The position numbers and the translations under genes were made by a program. Below, in pieces: positions 45,741-57,537 of a stretch of DNA of 64,000 nucleotides. Source of the stretch: Doris montereyensis (taxonomy: Eukaryota; Mollusca; Gastropoda; Nudibranchia; Dorididae); the NCBI GenBank assembly GCA_037039925.1, contig JAXRKP010000403.1, positions 253,501-317,500 of the forward strand. Reading direction: 5' to 3'. The notes below the pieces were generated by a model, which was not told the DNA's origin, ran no database searches, and saw only the letters and a program-made list of their open reading frames with translations. How positions within the stretch are numbered: position 1 is the stretch's first letter; every line of letters begins with the position of its first letter.

Positions 45741-46900
45741 TTGCTACAGTTTTATTGCATAGGGAATAAACGAACTTTATGTATCTTTCTTTTTTTGTTT
45801 CTTTAGATAAAAATTTATTGCTTTTTTCTGATAATCTACATTCTTGGTGCAATGGAATGTCTGATTGTCTGTAATAGACTTAGCCTTCTTAACTATTGAC
45901 TTTTCAAGAAGTTCAACAAAGGATGGTAATGTGTGTTTCATTATGTTTGATGGTTTTTTTAATACACCTATCAATGTTTTTAATATGATTTTAAGTGAGA
46001 ATTGCTCCATAGCAAGTAATTCCAAAAATAATAACATTTTCAATTATGGATGAGTAAAACATTTTCATAATGGTATCACTGACATGATGAGAATTCAGTT
46101 TTCTTAAAAAGAACAGTCTTTGATTTAAAGATTTCAAAAGATTTTCAACATGAACATGCCATTTTAATCCAACATCAATTTGTAATCCTAGGTATTTGTA
46201 TGAAGTAACAAAATCTACATTGTTTCCATTTATAACTATCGGTGCAATGTGATCTTTCTTTTTTCTAAAAATCAAATACAAGTTCTTTTGTTTTAGAGAC
46301 ATTGACAGTTAAAAAGCAGTCTTCAACACCATTTAACAAAGCTCCGGGTCTCATCATTATAACAATCTTTAAAATAAAACCTAAAATAGAAGAGTCTTTG
46401 GCAAACTTTAACTGTTTTGTGTTTTTATGGTGATATGTAATCATTGGTGTAAATGGTGTATATCTTTACATGCTGTAGTCTTGCTTTTGAAAATTCTAAA
46501 ATCCATGATATAAGATGTGAGTTCAAATTTAGCTTTATTAATAACTTTTGTATCATGAGATGGGGCTGAATGGTGTTAAATGCCAACAAGAAGTCTATGA
46601 ACAGGACATATGCATAGTTTCTTGATTCATCAAAATGTTTCAAAATACTATTTAATAAAATTAACACAGCATCTTCAACATTCCTACTCGCCTTGGAAGC
46701 AATGAAATGAGTCAAGATAGATTTTAATATCATTCAAAAGATGGGACAGAATATTTCTCAAAACATTTGAAAACATGTCAGAGCAACGGGTCTGAAGTAA
46801 TTGAAAAAGGGGTCTTTGACATCTGGTATTGGCCATTTTCTGATGTTTTTCAAATATTTGGAATCATGTTGTTACTCCTCGTGTGTAAGGTTTTATGAAC
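45741..46900 (-). mobile_element. Rex1-like LINE fragment with mutated catalytic motif
   Basis: The minus frames show NVEDAVLILLNSIL and LFIDFLLAFNTIQPHL (46425-46733; RT motif A), a region reading KFAKDSSILG where functional copies have FADDS (about 46385-46410), KTKELVFDFRKKKDHIAPI, YKYLGLQIDVGLKW (46170-46200), FLRKLNSHHVS and ITCYGAILT (45991-46302), then VKKAKSITDN. The tail at 45741-45776 matches the CxTNRYKxSFVP end in degraded form. 5'-truncated and dead. Confidence 0.84.
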
Positions 46901-47161
46901 TCAAGTTTTCAATGACAAATTGATATCACAACTTTTTTCTTCTTATGAAAGTCAAAATGTAGACAGAAAGGCTTATAAAGTGTAGTTAAGTAATCTCAAT
47001 TTGTAAAATCATTTCATTAAAAATAATCACTTAATCGATAAGTTACATTGTGAACATCATACTTTAATTATAAATGTCATGTTTAACTTAAGTGACTAGT
47101 AATTAGCAGTGATCACGACACACTGAAAAAGAATTAAAAGAAATGTTATAATAAATATACG

Positions 47162-47194
<33 letters not shown>

Positions 47195-47200
47195 GTGAGC
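46901..47200. other. Spacer ending in (AT)n
   Basis: AT-rich. (AT)n at 47160-47194. Confidence 0.6.
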
Positions 47201-48784
47201 GGGTGAGATGCAAAAACCACTATATCCAAAAAAGACGAATTGAGAAAATCAATTTTTCCTTCCCTATAAATACTATAAAATAGTCCAAACTGAAATCTCA
47301 AGTGTAAGCAATGGAAAAACAATTGCTACCAATGGAAAGAACTTTTTTTCCTGAGTAATTTGATACCAAAATCATTCCTGTAGGACAATATTAAACGAAG
47401 TTACAAATTATTTTAGTTTTCAAATGGGCCAAAAACACTAAATATCTTCTATATCTCACAAAAACGATCACTCACAACACTCGCACTTCTTAAACTTGAA
47501 GTCATGAATACATAGAGCAAGCCGAATTTTTTCACGACTCTGAAAACTACAAGACGGCTTTTTATCGATGTAGAAAATGAAAAATGCAATAACGGCATAA
47601 TTTGTCTCTACACACTGGATCGACGATGCACACACGGCCAGAGCTGAGCGACCGGTCAGTCCCGCTTACTAAATATAGTTAGAATAGAAAGCTGTGCCGA
47701 GTTTCGGTTGAGGGCGCGTTAAACAAAGCTCTGTCTCGGTAAATCACAAGGTCAAAATTTAGTGACACTACTTTAGTTTCTAATGCAAATTTGAATGAGC
47801 TTTCTATTGGTGAGCTTGTTTTCTCTCAGTAAGTGGCTCTACGGGAGTGTTTAAAAAACTTTAATTGCCTCTGATGAGCTCTTAATCATCAGCTCACCAC
47901 TGGCATTCACGTCTGACCACCCTCGTTTACTAGAGTGTGAGAGCACATTGTATTACAATTCCCTATCACAACACACATGTTTGGAAAGGGCTTGAATACA
48001 GATTTTCCAACGATGTAAGCCATATTACGCTACTACATTGTATAGAGGAGAGGGGGCAAGGTGAATTGAGTAGGACAAAAATTAGCAAAATCTGCGACTC
48101 GTGCTGTTGTGAGCGGAAAAACGATGCGGCTTTGACAAGCTACTATAAAGCCCAATCAATGTGATACTGCATGTGTACATTTTTTGTTTACTTGAATATA
48201 TCCTGTGTGCATTAATTTAAAAAATCTGTGACATCATTTTTTAATGAAATTAACAATCAATTATTAAACCCAGGTGCAAACCAGATTTATTCATGACCAG
48301 TTTTGGTGCAAAACCAGACACATCCTAAAATTGGGTAATGAGCGACCTTCTTCTAATTTCACTTTTAACTTAATGTAATGGATTTTCCTTTCATTTCCTA
48401 GTTTTGTTTGTTAATTTAAATTTAAGTGTCTCCTTGAGGCCATCAAAGGTGTTTGCAACCTCAATGGTGAAACTATTGTTTTCTCTATTACCAATTATTA
48501 AACGGTCACCATTTTGAAAAACAGCATGTGACTAAATACTTGTTCCTGATTGGCTCCCTTAGGATATGTCTAATTTTGAATCACCATTTTGAAAACAAAC
48601 TAAATATATCTGATGTATCGCTTTTTGAAAGTAAATGAAATGTTAAGAACCAAATTATAATAGGATATAGCCAGTTTTGAACAAAAATGATTTTGTCATC
48701 AGAAAACTCTTCGTTCAAATTCTGAGATGATGAAAAAACTCACAATATGTTAAAATGGGGCATAGAGGGTTTTGCATCTCACCC
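47201..48784. mobile_element. 1.58-kb inverted-repeat element of unknown superfamily
   Basis: The left end is GGGTGAGATGCAAAAACCAC and the right end GGGTTTTGCATCTCACCC; over about 28 bases the termini match with few differences. It sits directly against an (AT)n tract (47160-47194), which obscures any target duplication. No transposase motif was recognised; a 75-codon frame at 47937-48164 lies inside. Structurally it is a non-autonomous DNA transposon. Confidence 0.7.
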
Positions 48785-50877
48785 TTCAAATATATACACA
48801 CTTAAAAGTGACATTTTACATCAGGAAAAGTATTTGACTTTGGGTATGTCCTCTCAATTTTTATAAGTCAATATTAAACTTTTAACGTCTGTACACATCT
48901 ATAACTTAGTATAACTTTTAAAATTTCACTTATGTTGAAAAAGAAGAGAAGCATCTCAATTTTGGGTTGATTTGATTAAAAATGAAAGACATGGGTTCCT
49001 CAAGTAAATATGAATGAAGAATCGGTTTGTAAAATTAAAATGTAAAAAGTGTCCACAATTGTTATGATGTAACTCATGTTGACAATATTTCCGTGATCAT
49101 GTGGCTCATGTTGACATAATATTCAGATTTTGTATTTTAACACTCTATCCAGAAGAGTTTAAGATACACATGCAAACAATCCATCGCAATCTCCAGAAAG
49201 CAATTACATGGACATGTACTTTGTTCTTTATGCACCGAAAAAATAGCGCAATTTGCTGAAAAAGAAAAGTTTGTTCTTTACCATTCCCTACCATTTCTAG
49301 CAACAACGCTTATAAAATTATGTTCACAATGGACACCATTCATATCAACATTGCTTTTGTCAACAATCCTCTATGTCGACCTATATTTCAGGTCCCATTT
49401 TTCTCCTGTAACTGAAACTATTACTAATAATATAATGTATACAAAAGAACACCCTTTTGTCAACGTTTTAAATAATAGGTGGCCATGTCTGTGGCTGCCT
49501 TCACCAGCAAAACTAATGCTGACAGTGACAATCAATCCAATAAATCGGTTTGGTGGTAAAGAGCACAACTGCAACGCATGAACAATGTATCTCAATCTGG
49601 TCGCATAGCATATGCACACAGGCATGTGTATATGTAATACATACTCATTGCACATTATGCCGGTTGGCATGTAGGGCAGCAGAATATATATACATACATG
49701 GATAGGATACGCACTCTAGCACTGGCATAGCCTACCAAAAACCAGCTCTGTACCACTACATATCACAGTGGGTCCGAGTAATCATTTGTTATGGTAATTT
49801 TAAGAATCATGTTAATATTGTTAATCATCACAGTAGTCTGCAAAGCACCAAGCAATCTTTCTTTGATTTTTTTAAATAATTGATTTGAGAATCCCATTAC
49901 TCAGCCAAAAAGACTGTTCAGTATAACTGAGACTGAGAGAAAAGGAATCGATTTCAGTGAAGTTTATCCTGTCCGCCATAAGCGGTGATTTCAGGGTTAA
50001 GTAAGAGGAAACAGCAGGATGAAAGACATATGAAAGCGTGAAAGGAAAAAACTAGTCTCTTCTGTCAGCACTTACCTACCAATTACCATTCATGAAAGAA
50101 AGAGTAGAGGAACAGAAAGAAAAGATTTTTGTTTTTTTAATTGCAACATTCCCCCCCCCCCCCCCCCCCACAAACATTTCAAGAACACCACATTGTATAT
50201 CCAATTACCATCCATCTAAATGATCCTAAATGGTCAAATAGGTTCAACTGCACAGATTTTGTGTAAAAAACCCAACATGAACAAGGTTAGGATTCCATTT
50301 TCATACTTCTATCTCTTACCCTGAACTCAACTTCCTCTTTACTTGTTACAACAAACATGGTACCCTCAACATTAACGCCGTAGCCCTTTCATAGTCAATA
50401 TATGAATAATTTAATTATTCATACCTACAAGGACATGCACAGGAGTTTTTTTCCTTAACAACATTGTTTACAATTAAAAAATTTTAAGCAGATCTTTCAC
50501 CATAATATGAAAACGGTCAGATTCCAACAATAAACAATCTTAGTCAGAGGCTTATTACTTTAGAGAGGCTCAAGACAAGTTTCATGTTCAAAATAATTAC
50601 ATGTAATACACAAAGCAAAAAGAGATTTTGAATTATAAACATGAAACTTGTTCATTAAAAAAAACCTATATCTTTGCTAGTAAGGATAATGAAAAACACA
50701 TACATTATATCTTTATACACAAATATACATAGTACAAACAAGCTAAAAAAAAAAAGTGATCCAATCTAGCGTCTTAATTTCTTCACCAATTGGGATCAAA
50801 TTTTCAGTAAAGTTTACAAATGGCCAAGAGATGTGCCTTTTGACCTTTAACTTTAAGTAAAATAAGTATTGTAAAGT
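48785..50877. other. Spacer without recognisable gene
   Basis: AT-rich. A poly(C) run lies at 50151-50170. Frames at 49351-49581 and 49371-49670 show no motifs. Confidence 0.5.
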
Positions 50878-50879
50878 TC

Positions 50880-51152
50880 CTTCAAGGCCTTTGCAGCCCA
50901 TAGAGCCAGAGCTTATCCTGGTTTCTATAGCGTGAAACGGAACAGGTGATAATAATCATCACCTGCTGGACAGATCTTACTCCCAGGCTAGTGCTTGTAC
51001 TCATTTGCACCTGGGTAGAGTGGGAAAAATGAGTGTTATTGTTATGTGTTTTTCCAAAGGAACACAACATCGGACCTAGCTTGTGGAAAGGGATTCAAAC
51101 CCGGGACCTCATGATCCTGAGTTTGGCAGCCTAACCAATCGGCAACTGATAG
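50880..51152 (-). mobile_element. tRNA-derived SINE, family A, copy 1
   Basis: On the minus strand the tRNA-like head has GATTGGTTAGGCTGCC (A-box region) and GGGTTTGAATCCC (B box). The body has CTAGGTCCGATGTTGTGTTCC, CACTCTACCCAGGTGCAAATG, GTACAAGCACTAGCCTGG and ATCTGTCCAGCAGGTGATG. Confidence 0.88.
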
Positions 51153-51787
51153 CACTATTTTGACCTTATGGATGTTTCAGTTTTTATTTTGTGATGATTT
51201 ATCAATTAATTCATTTTTGTATTGCTTTGATGACAACTTCCTGTTTAGATATTTCAAAGGCATGGTTCATATCAATCAAAACGTTTCAATTGCCTCAATC
51301 ATCTTTGATTTTGAAAATGATCTGCCTTGAGTTCTCCGCCAATGGGCAAAGTGACATAGTCAATGATGATATCAGCCTAATGCTATTGAATCAAATCTTA
51401 CATCATTGACCAGAAGATCTACATAATATTATAGTTTTAGATATAGACAGCATCTATCTCTGACAATCACACACATGCATATTGCCTGTTATTGTTATAC
51501 AAAGAATCAGATGTGCACTAAACAGTCTTGCTAGAGATGCAACATATAAAGAAAACTGATCAAAAGACAAAAAATATAAAAATAAAAAACGAAAGACATT
51601 AGACATGTAAAAATGTATGACTAATTTTTTATCAAAGTGACTTCAGGTGAAAATCACAAATTAAATTGTATCACTGAAAATTACCATGCATTCTGCAGTT
51701 ACTCACAGCCAATCCATGATGAAATTAATTATTTGAAAGACAAAAAATGAATAAAAACTAAAACATTGGGTTGAATTGTACTGGGAT
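51153..51787. other. FADS6 3'UTR / downstream region
   Basis: AT-rich. A TTTATT (AATAAA on the minus strand) at 51183-51188 is a possible FADS6 polyadenylation signal 600 bases after the stop. No other gene seen. Confidence 0.4.
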
Positions 51788-52747
51788 TCACTGTACCCCC
51801 ACAAAGCTTGTAATTGGAGGAGCATGGACCATAAGGTCCTGGTAATTTCTTATGAAATGTTTGGTTCTCCCAATGTATGAGTCTTCATGGTATGGCAAAT
51901 CATGCTCCTTGCAAAATTTACTGACAATGGGCCTTATCTTCAAGCACATGTTGTCAGATAACTGAGGGAACAAGTGATGTTCAACGTGACAGCTGATGAT
52001 TCCATGGCCAAAGCTGAAATCAAGAATGGGATTTCTGGGAAGATTTAGAACCCCTGAGTACATCTGGTACAATCTCACTGGTCTGTGTTTTTGAGAGTAC
52101 ATGGGAAGGCCAATGTGCTGGAAGACGTTGACATGAATATAAGGTATAGCTAATAGATTGCGGCTGAGAAAAATTACAATTAAAGCAGAAACAATACTTA
52201 ATTTAGATACTGTGGTCAGCAGAAACAATTGGCACGCCAGTCCTGCCCCAGCAATGAGTAAATATCGTATTAATTTCCGAATACCCATGTTTTCTGTAAA
52301 CATTTCCTTAATTGATACAAGAGGCGTTAAAATTGGGAGAGCCAGTGGTGTCACAAACATATACAGAAGACTGGGAACGAATGGTGCCTTCCAGGTGCTG
52401 GAGTCCCCCAGGCCAACGATATTTGTGTGAGGATGGTGGCACTTGATGTGAATGCTGTAGCCTACGTCGCTTGAAAAAGTGCCAATGAAGTCAGAGCAAA
52501 AGAAGGACATCAGATCATTGACAGCTTTTGACTGACTCAAAGCACCATGAAGAGCCCCGTGCCCGGCCTTAAGGGACAAAATGGAATGACTGTAGCCCAG
52601 TATCAGAATGCCAAGAACGAAAGTGGGAATTTGAGATGATGAAAGAAGAAAAGGGCTCAGAAACCATCCTGCAATTCCTACCACATGAATAATCCAATCC
52701 ACACCATAGTGTTCATACCAAGAGATGGAATTGATTTCTGTTTGAAC
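51788..52747 (-). CDS. FADS6: FADS6 last coding exon
   Basis: Acceptor CTTCATTTCAG, then VQTEINSISWYEHYG (residues 49-63) and the whole desaturase domain in one open frame of 319 codons, TGA at 51788-51790. No interruption. Confidence 0.96.
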   Translation of the reverse strand, partial: VQTEINSISWYEHYGVDWIIHVVGIAGWFLSPFLLSSSQIPTFVLGILILGYSHSILSLKAGHGALHGALSQSKAVNDLMSFFCSDFIGTFSSDVGYSIHIKCHHPHTNIVGLGDSSTWKAPFVPSLLYMFVTPLALPILTPLVSIKEMFTENMGIRKLIRYLLIAGAGLACQLFLLTTVSKLSIVSALIVIFLSRNLLAIPYIHVNVFQHIGLPMYSQKHRPVRLYQMYSGVLNLPRNPILDFSFGHGIISCHVEHHLFPQLSDNMCLKIRPIVSKFCKEHDLPYHEDSYIGRTKHFIRNYQDLMVHAPPITSFVGVQ

Positions 52748-53889
52748 CTGAAATGAAGGAGAGATGGAAATGATAAAGTTTTAAATCTTTTTAAAGACTG
52801 ATCTGAATGCATTGAAACAGATGCAGGGAAAAGGGATTTATATTAAAGTAAGTAAAGTCAAGTAATTTACAGTGAGGCCATTAAACTTTATTTCGCATAT
52901 TTCCACATTCAAGATCAAGAAGGACAATTTAGTAGTTTATTTCTGAGAAATCTCTGTACATTTAGCAACAGCAGCAATAGTAGTATTAGTATTAGAAGTA
53001 ATACTACTAATACTGATATAGAGATAAAATACTACCAACTATTGATGCTGTTGGTATTGTTACCATTATCATAAATAATGATGTTGATGCTGTGACAGTG
53101 ATGTTGCCAATATTCGGTAGTACTTATACTTCTGCTACTTCTAGTACTACTACTGCTATAGCTACTACCGCTGCTCCTGCAGTACTAGTACTAGTAGTAG
53201 TGGTAGTAGCGGTAGTCATAGTGGAAGTGGTAGTAGGAGCAGTAGCAGCAGTAGAAGGAGTGGTAGCAACATTGATTAAAATGAAAAGTAAACACATCCC
53301 TGACTAAAAACAAACATTTTTTTTTAAAGTTTCCACTATCTTAAGGTCGATGGAGAGTTTATTTTGTCTTAAATTTCCTATAACATGGCATTTATCTTGT
53401 ACATGAAAAATTGACAGTCATACTCATTTCATAGTAAAGTTTAATAATAAAGAATATAGATGAACTAGATATATAAATAAACAGATAGTAGAAAGACAGA
53501 TATATAGATAGATAGATAGAAAGATAAATAGATTAATCGATAGAGCGCCCGTAGCTTTATATTGGTAACATCTAAAGCTTTACATTTTCTCAGCTACGTC
53601 ATAATTTCATGAAAAACATAACTTACATAAACAAATCAACTAAAACATCACATTAAGCAACCAAATTAAAACCAGTAGTTAATCGTGGACACATGCAATT
53701 GCAAATGATCTTCTTGAACATGTATACACATCAATCAGCACATACCCTTTCTCGTAATTTTATAAATGAAGGCATCTGCTTGAGATCCACATAATCTGTT
53801 ATGTTCCGTCCACTTTCATCAATGATTTTTCTGGAAAGAGGATGAGATTTTCCTTTAACAGAGGCATTTCCAGTGCCGTTTTGGTCCAT
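51788..53889 (-). CDS. FADS6: Fatty acid desaturase 6 (FADS6)
   Basis: FADS6 belongs to the membrane-bound fatty acyl desaturases, which use a di-iron centre held by histidine boxes to put double bonds into acyl chains in the ER membrane. The exact substrate of FADS6 is not established. Exons 53746-53889 and 51788-52747 join in phase 0 to give 367 aa, near the family's usual 340-370. Histidine boxes: HGALH (residues 111-115), HIKCHH (148-153) and HVEHH (302-306). Family-specific wording: NIVGLGDSSTW, HVNVFQHIGLPM, CHVEHHLFPQLSDNMCLK and HAPPIT near the C-terminus. Hydrophobic segments lie between the boxes. There is no cytochrome b5 domain, as in other FADS6. The ATG at 53889 is preceded by 40 bases of 5'UTR and an acceptor (TTTCTTTCACAG), so an untranslated exon lies further right. 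All motifs are intact and the gene looks functional. Confidence 0.95.
53060..53280. repeat. Trinucleotide region (ACT)n then (AGT)n, FADS6 intron
   Basis: About 100 bases rich in CTA/ACT turn at about 53180-53195 (AGTACTAGTACTAGT) into about 90 bases rich in AGT/GTAG, an inverted-repeat arrangement. A related (TAGTAT)n patch lies at 52970-53020. Confidence 0.85.
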
Positions 53890-53929
53890 GGTGACACTGT
53901 TAATCTAGTCGTAAAAAGGAATTAGCAGC
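53746..53929 (-). CDS. FADS6: FADS6 first coding exon (with 5'UTR part)
   Basis: 48 codons from the ATG at 53889 (MDQNGTGNASVKGK start, YVDLKQMPSFIKLRER end). The donor is GAAAGG followed by GTATGTG. The 5'UTR part 53890-53929 begins after an AG acceptor. Confidence 0.85.
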
Positions 53930-54107
53930 CTGTGAAAGAAAAGAAAGAATGAAAAATAAGGAAAAGCCTATAAGTAGTATAAGTTATACAAGTTGAGTAA
54001 TGATATAAATGTGATAGGAATTGCAATAACTTGGGGTTAATATGTTTTAGATAAGATTAACAAGCATGGTATCTACTATTTCATTTCTATTCATCTGTGA
54101 AGAAATT

Positions 54108-54345
54108 GTGGTGTCAGTGGCCCAGTGTTTAGACTGCCGGACTTCGGATTGTGAGGTTCCCAGGTCCAAATACTAGCAAAAACTAGGTCTGATGTTGTGT
54201 TCCTTGGGAAAGAAGCTTAACATTCATTTTCCCCACTGGACCCATGTACAAGTGGGTACAAGCACTAGCTTGGAAACAAAAATTCTGTCCAGTCAAGTGC
54301 GATGGTAGTTTTGCAAACTCAGAAAGGCACTCCGGATTTTCACTC
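54108..54345 (+). mobile_element. tRNA-derived SINE, family A, copy 2
   Basis: The head has GTGGCCCAGTGTTTAGACTGCC and a degraded B box (GGTCCAAATACT). The body matches copy 1: CTAGGTCTGATGTTGTGTTCC, CCCACTGGACCCATGTACAAG, GTACAAGCACTAGCTTGG, TTCTGTCCAGTCAAG. Confidence 0.87.
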
Positions 54346-55215
54346 CAATCTCTTTGGGTCTCTGATGTTAATTGAAGGTTTTGTTTTAAAAATTACAGTA
54401 AACCCTGATATACAAACTGACAGACATTTTTTGCATGATTGGGGTTGAACAAAAATTTTATCATGGTCATAGCCTTTCGCTTTTTATGCATTAACATTTG
54501 CCGTCTGCTTACTACCACGGTCTGTCTACAAATACTATATTTTTATCTCCTAAAGGGGTGTGTTGTTATTAACCGTTATTTCAGTAATAATTTTAACAAT
54601 AAAATTGACAATGATAAAAATAAAACTGATTATGAAGATGATGACAACAGTAAAAATAGAAATAACAACCATGGTCTAATATAGAATTGGATAATGTAAC
54701 GCAGCATTAGATTTTGATGTGGCCACTCTATATCTTTTAAAAGTTACAAATTCGCTCAAAATTAGGTGTAGAGATACAAGGGACTACTCATGTTCATTGA
54801 TTCGAAAAGTTGAAACTATTTTAGTTTTATTTATAAGCTCTACCAATTAACAAAACAGCTAATACACAAAATGCCATGATTTTTATGTGGATCATTATCA
54901 TATAAAAAAAACTGAAGTTTGCCTGAAATGTGCTGGAAAACAAACTGACTAAGATTAGAGTAAGATGCACTCAATGAAAACATTTAATGCAGAATGGAGG
55001 CGCTTATAATCTATTTATTTAATCTAGATGATCATCATCACACCTGAAGGAATAAAAAAGGAAGTGATAGATAGATAGAAATAACAGAAACAATTAAACA
55101 AAACGAACAGACGGGTAGGTGACTTCAAGCCTTCGTGAGCGTCTTCGTGAGCGTCAGCATAATCATGATGTAGACTTAAATCTAAATCCAGTACCTGACT
55201 TAATAATAATGTTGT
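54346..55215. other. Spacer upstream of FADS6
   Basis: A Tigger-like left end (TACAGTAAACCCTGATATAC, 54395) has no matching right end. The FADS6 untranslated first exon probably lies in or beyond this region but was not placed. Confidence 0.4.
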
Positions 55216-55235
55216 TCTTTCTTTCTTCCTTTATC

Positions 55236-55600
55236 AGTTCCCATTCTACCTTTCGGTATATAGGTTTAGATGCCTGAAATGATCTTTCTCCAGGATGCCC
55301 TGTCCTGACATTTTCTGTTTCCTTCCAAAAAAAAGTAAAATTTCTATGTTTCAAGGCCTCTTTTATATCTTCTTCGCACTTTCTCCAAGGTCTGCTTTTT
55401 GGTCTTTTACCTTGGGCTTTAGCACTGTATACTGATTTAGCTACTCTATTGTCATTCATTCTGTTTACATGCCCAAACCATCTCAATTGATTTGTTTCTA
55501 TCTTAGTTTTCCTGCCATCTGCTTTGGTTTGATCTCTTATTGTTGTGTTTCTGATTTTGTCTCTTTTACTTTTTCCTACTACTCTTCTTAGATATTTCAT
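55236..55600 (-). pseudogene. LINE copy C C-terminal domain
   Basis: The frame at 55163-55600 has MKYLRRVVGKSKRDK, LRWFGHVNRMNDNRVAKS and AQGKRPKSRPWRKCEEDIKE, the C-terminal tail seen in RTE-type and related LINE proteins. Confidence 0.82.
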
Positions 55601-56482
55601 TTCAGCTGCCTGTACTCTACTGTATTCTCTACTGTCTACTCTAAGATGCAGGTTTCACTGCCATAGAGGAGAGTAGGGCAATAAACTGTGTTGTATACTG
55701 CCATTTTGGTTTTTGTTGACCAGTCTTGTTTACCTACAAATGCCTTTCCTAGATGGTTATATATTGCATTTGCCTTTTGGATTCTCTGGCTGATTTCTTC
55801 TCTTAGTTTTCCCCCTGAGTTAATCATTACTCCTAGGTAATTGTAGCTTTGAACTTGTTCTAAATACTCCCTGCCCAATTTAAGATTTTGTGTTTTAGCC
55901 TCCCTAGTTACTAGCATTGTTTTTGTTTTCTTTGCATTTACTCTCATTCCTCTTTTATTAAGTTCATTGTTCATTATGTTGACTGAAAGTCACTTTCTGA
56001 TTTTCCAAACAGAACTAAATCATCGGCAAATGAAAGCATTGATACATTTACTGGTTTGAGCTTCCACATACCTACATTCATTTTCTTCATTTTGAGGATG
56101 CCTTTGCGACTGAATCCATAAATGTGATAAACAAAAGAGGACTTAGGATACAACCCTGTCTTACCCCTATATCTACATCAAATTCTGCAGATATGTTTCC
56201 AGCTACTCTCACTGCACATGTTGGTTTATTGTAAAAACTTTTAATGGCTATTAAATTTTGCTCTACATTGTGTTCTTTTAAGGAATGCCATAGTTCGTCC
56301 CTTCTCACAGTGTCAAATGCCTTTTCTAAGTCAATAAAACACAGGTGTAAGTCAATGTTTCTCTCAAGGAATGTTTCTATTATTTGTCTAATTGTAAATA
56401 TGTGGTCTTGTACATTTCTCCCTGGTCTAAATCCACTCTGATGCTCTTCAATCTGATCCTCTACTCTTTTCCTTAGTCTCAT
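55600..56482 (-). pseudogene. LINE copy C reverse transcriptase domain
   Basis: It shows GFRPGRNVQDHIF, FIDLEKAFDTVRRDEL (motif A), VRQGCILSPLLF (motif B), LSFADDLVLFGKSES (motif C, FADD at 56019-56030), then MRVNAKKTKTMLV and YNYLGVMINSGGKL with TLLYGSETCI (55636-55974). All catalytic aspartates remain, but three frame changes split the domain. Confidence 0.87.
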
Positions 56483-57537
56483 TTCCAGTATCCTGGCATA
56501 TACTCTTCCTGGAACGCTAAGTAGTGATATCCTCTATAGTTTGAGCATTATGATATCTTATGTTTTGTTACTACCGTTCCCTTTTTCCAGTTGTCTGGCA
56601 CATGTTTGGACTTCCATGCTTGTTGGCATATTGCATGTAGTAGTTTATCTGCCTCTCTCCCTTGGTTTTTAATCATTTCTGGATAAACTTGATCTGCTCC
56701 TGGGGCTTTTCCTAACTTCACCTTTCTTATAGCTGTTTGGATTTCTTCCATTGATATATCTACATCTTCAGCTGTCTCCTCTGGATTACTTGATACTCTT
56801 ACTAATTGATCTTTACGCCTTGTTTCATATGTTCTGGAGGGATTATGTAATTGGTGAAAATGCTTTTCTCCATGTTTCCATGATTTCGCTGTCTTCTTTC
56901 ATTATTTCTCCTTTGATATTCTTAATTTGTCGTATTGAGCATGCTTTAGTCTTTTCTCATGCTCTTTATTGCCCCCAGAACAGCTTTTGATTTCCTTGAT
57001 AGCTTTCTTGAAGTCTTTGTCCAAACTCTTCCCATTGTTCCTGTTTTGCTTTCCTCACTTCCTCTTTGGCGATAGTTCTTTTATTCACGTAATCTATCCT
57101 ATCCTCTGGTCTCTTTGTTTGCAAGTATTTCTTCCAGGCATCTTTCTTTTCTTTGATCTTAGTCTTGACATTCTCATTCCACCATGCTGTTCTTTTCCCA
57201 TCTCCTTTAATTTGTTTCCTACCACAGACCTCTTCAGTACAACTGAGGAGTGTTTCTTTATACATTGCCATTTTTCTTCTATTGTGCTATCATTCAGATC
57301 CATCTATCTTTCACTGATAAATCTTTTTATCCTAGATTGATATACCTGTTTTACTACTGGTTTATTTAGTTCCTCTATTTTGAGTTTAGTATTTCTTCTT
57401 CTCTTTCCTTTTCTGTTTGTTTTTTCAGTCAGTAATCTGATTTTGGCAATCACTAAGTGATAATCATTAAATATTTCTGCTCCTCTGTTTACTCTTGCAT
57501 CCAATGTACTGTAAAAAAGGGAGCTGCTAACTATTAT

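Noticed and set aside
47937..48164. 75-codon cysteine-containing frame as a transposase
   Set aside because: Too short and without DDE, zinc-finger spacing or RT motifs; kept only as a note within the inverted-repeat element.
53092..53307. Val/Ala-rich plus frame
   Set aside because: Translation of the trinucleotide repeat in the FADS6 intron.
54395..54420. Complete Tigger-type element starting CAGTAAACCCTG
   Set aside because: No matching right terminus followed by TA was found downstream.
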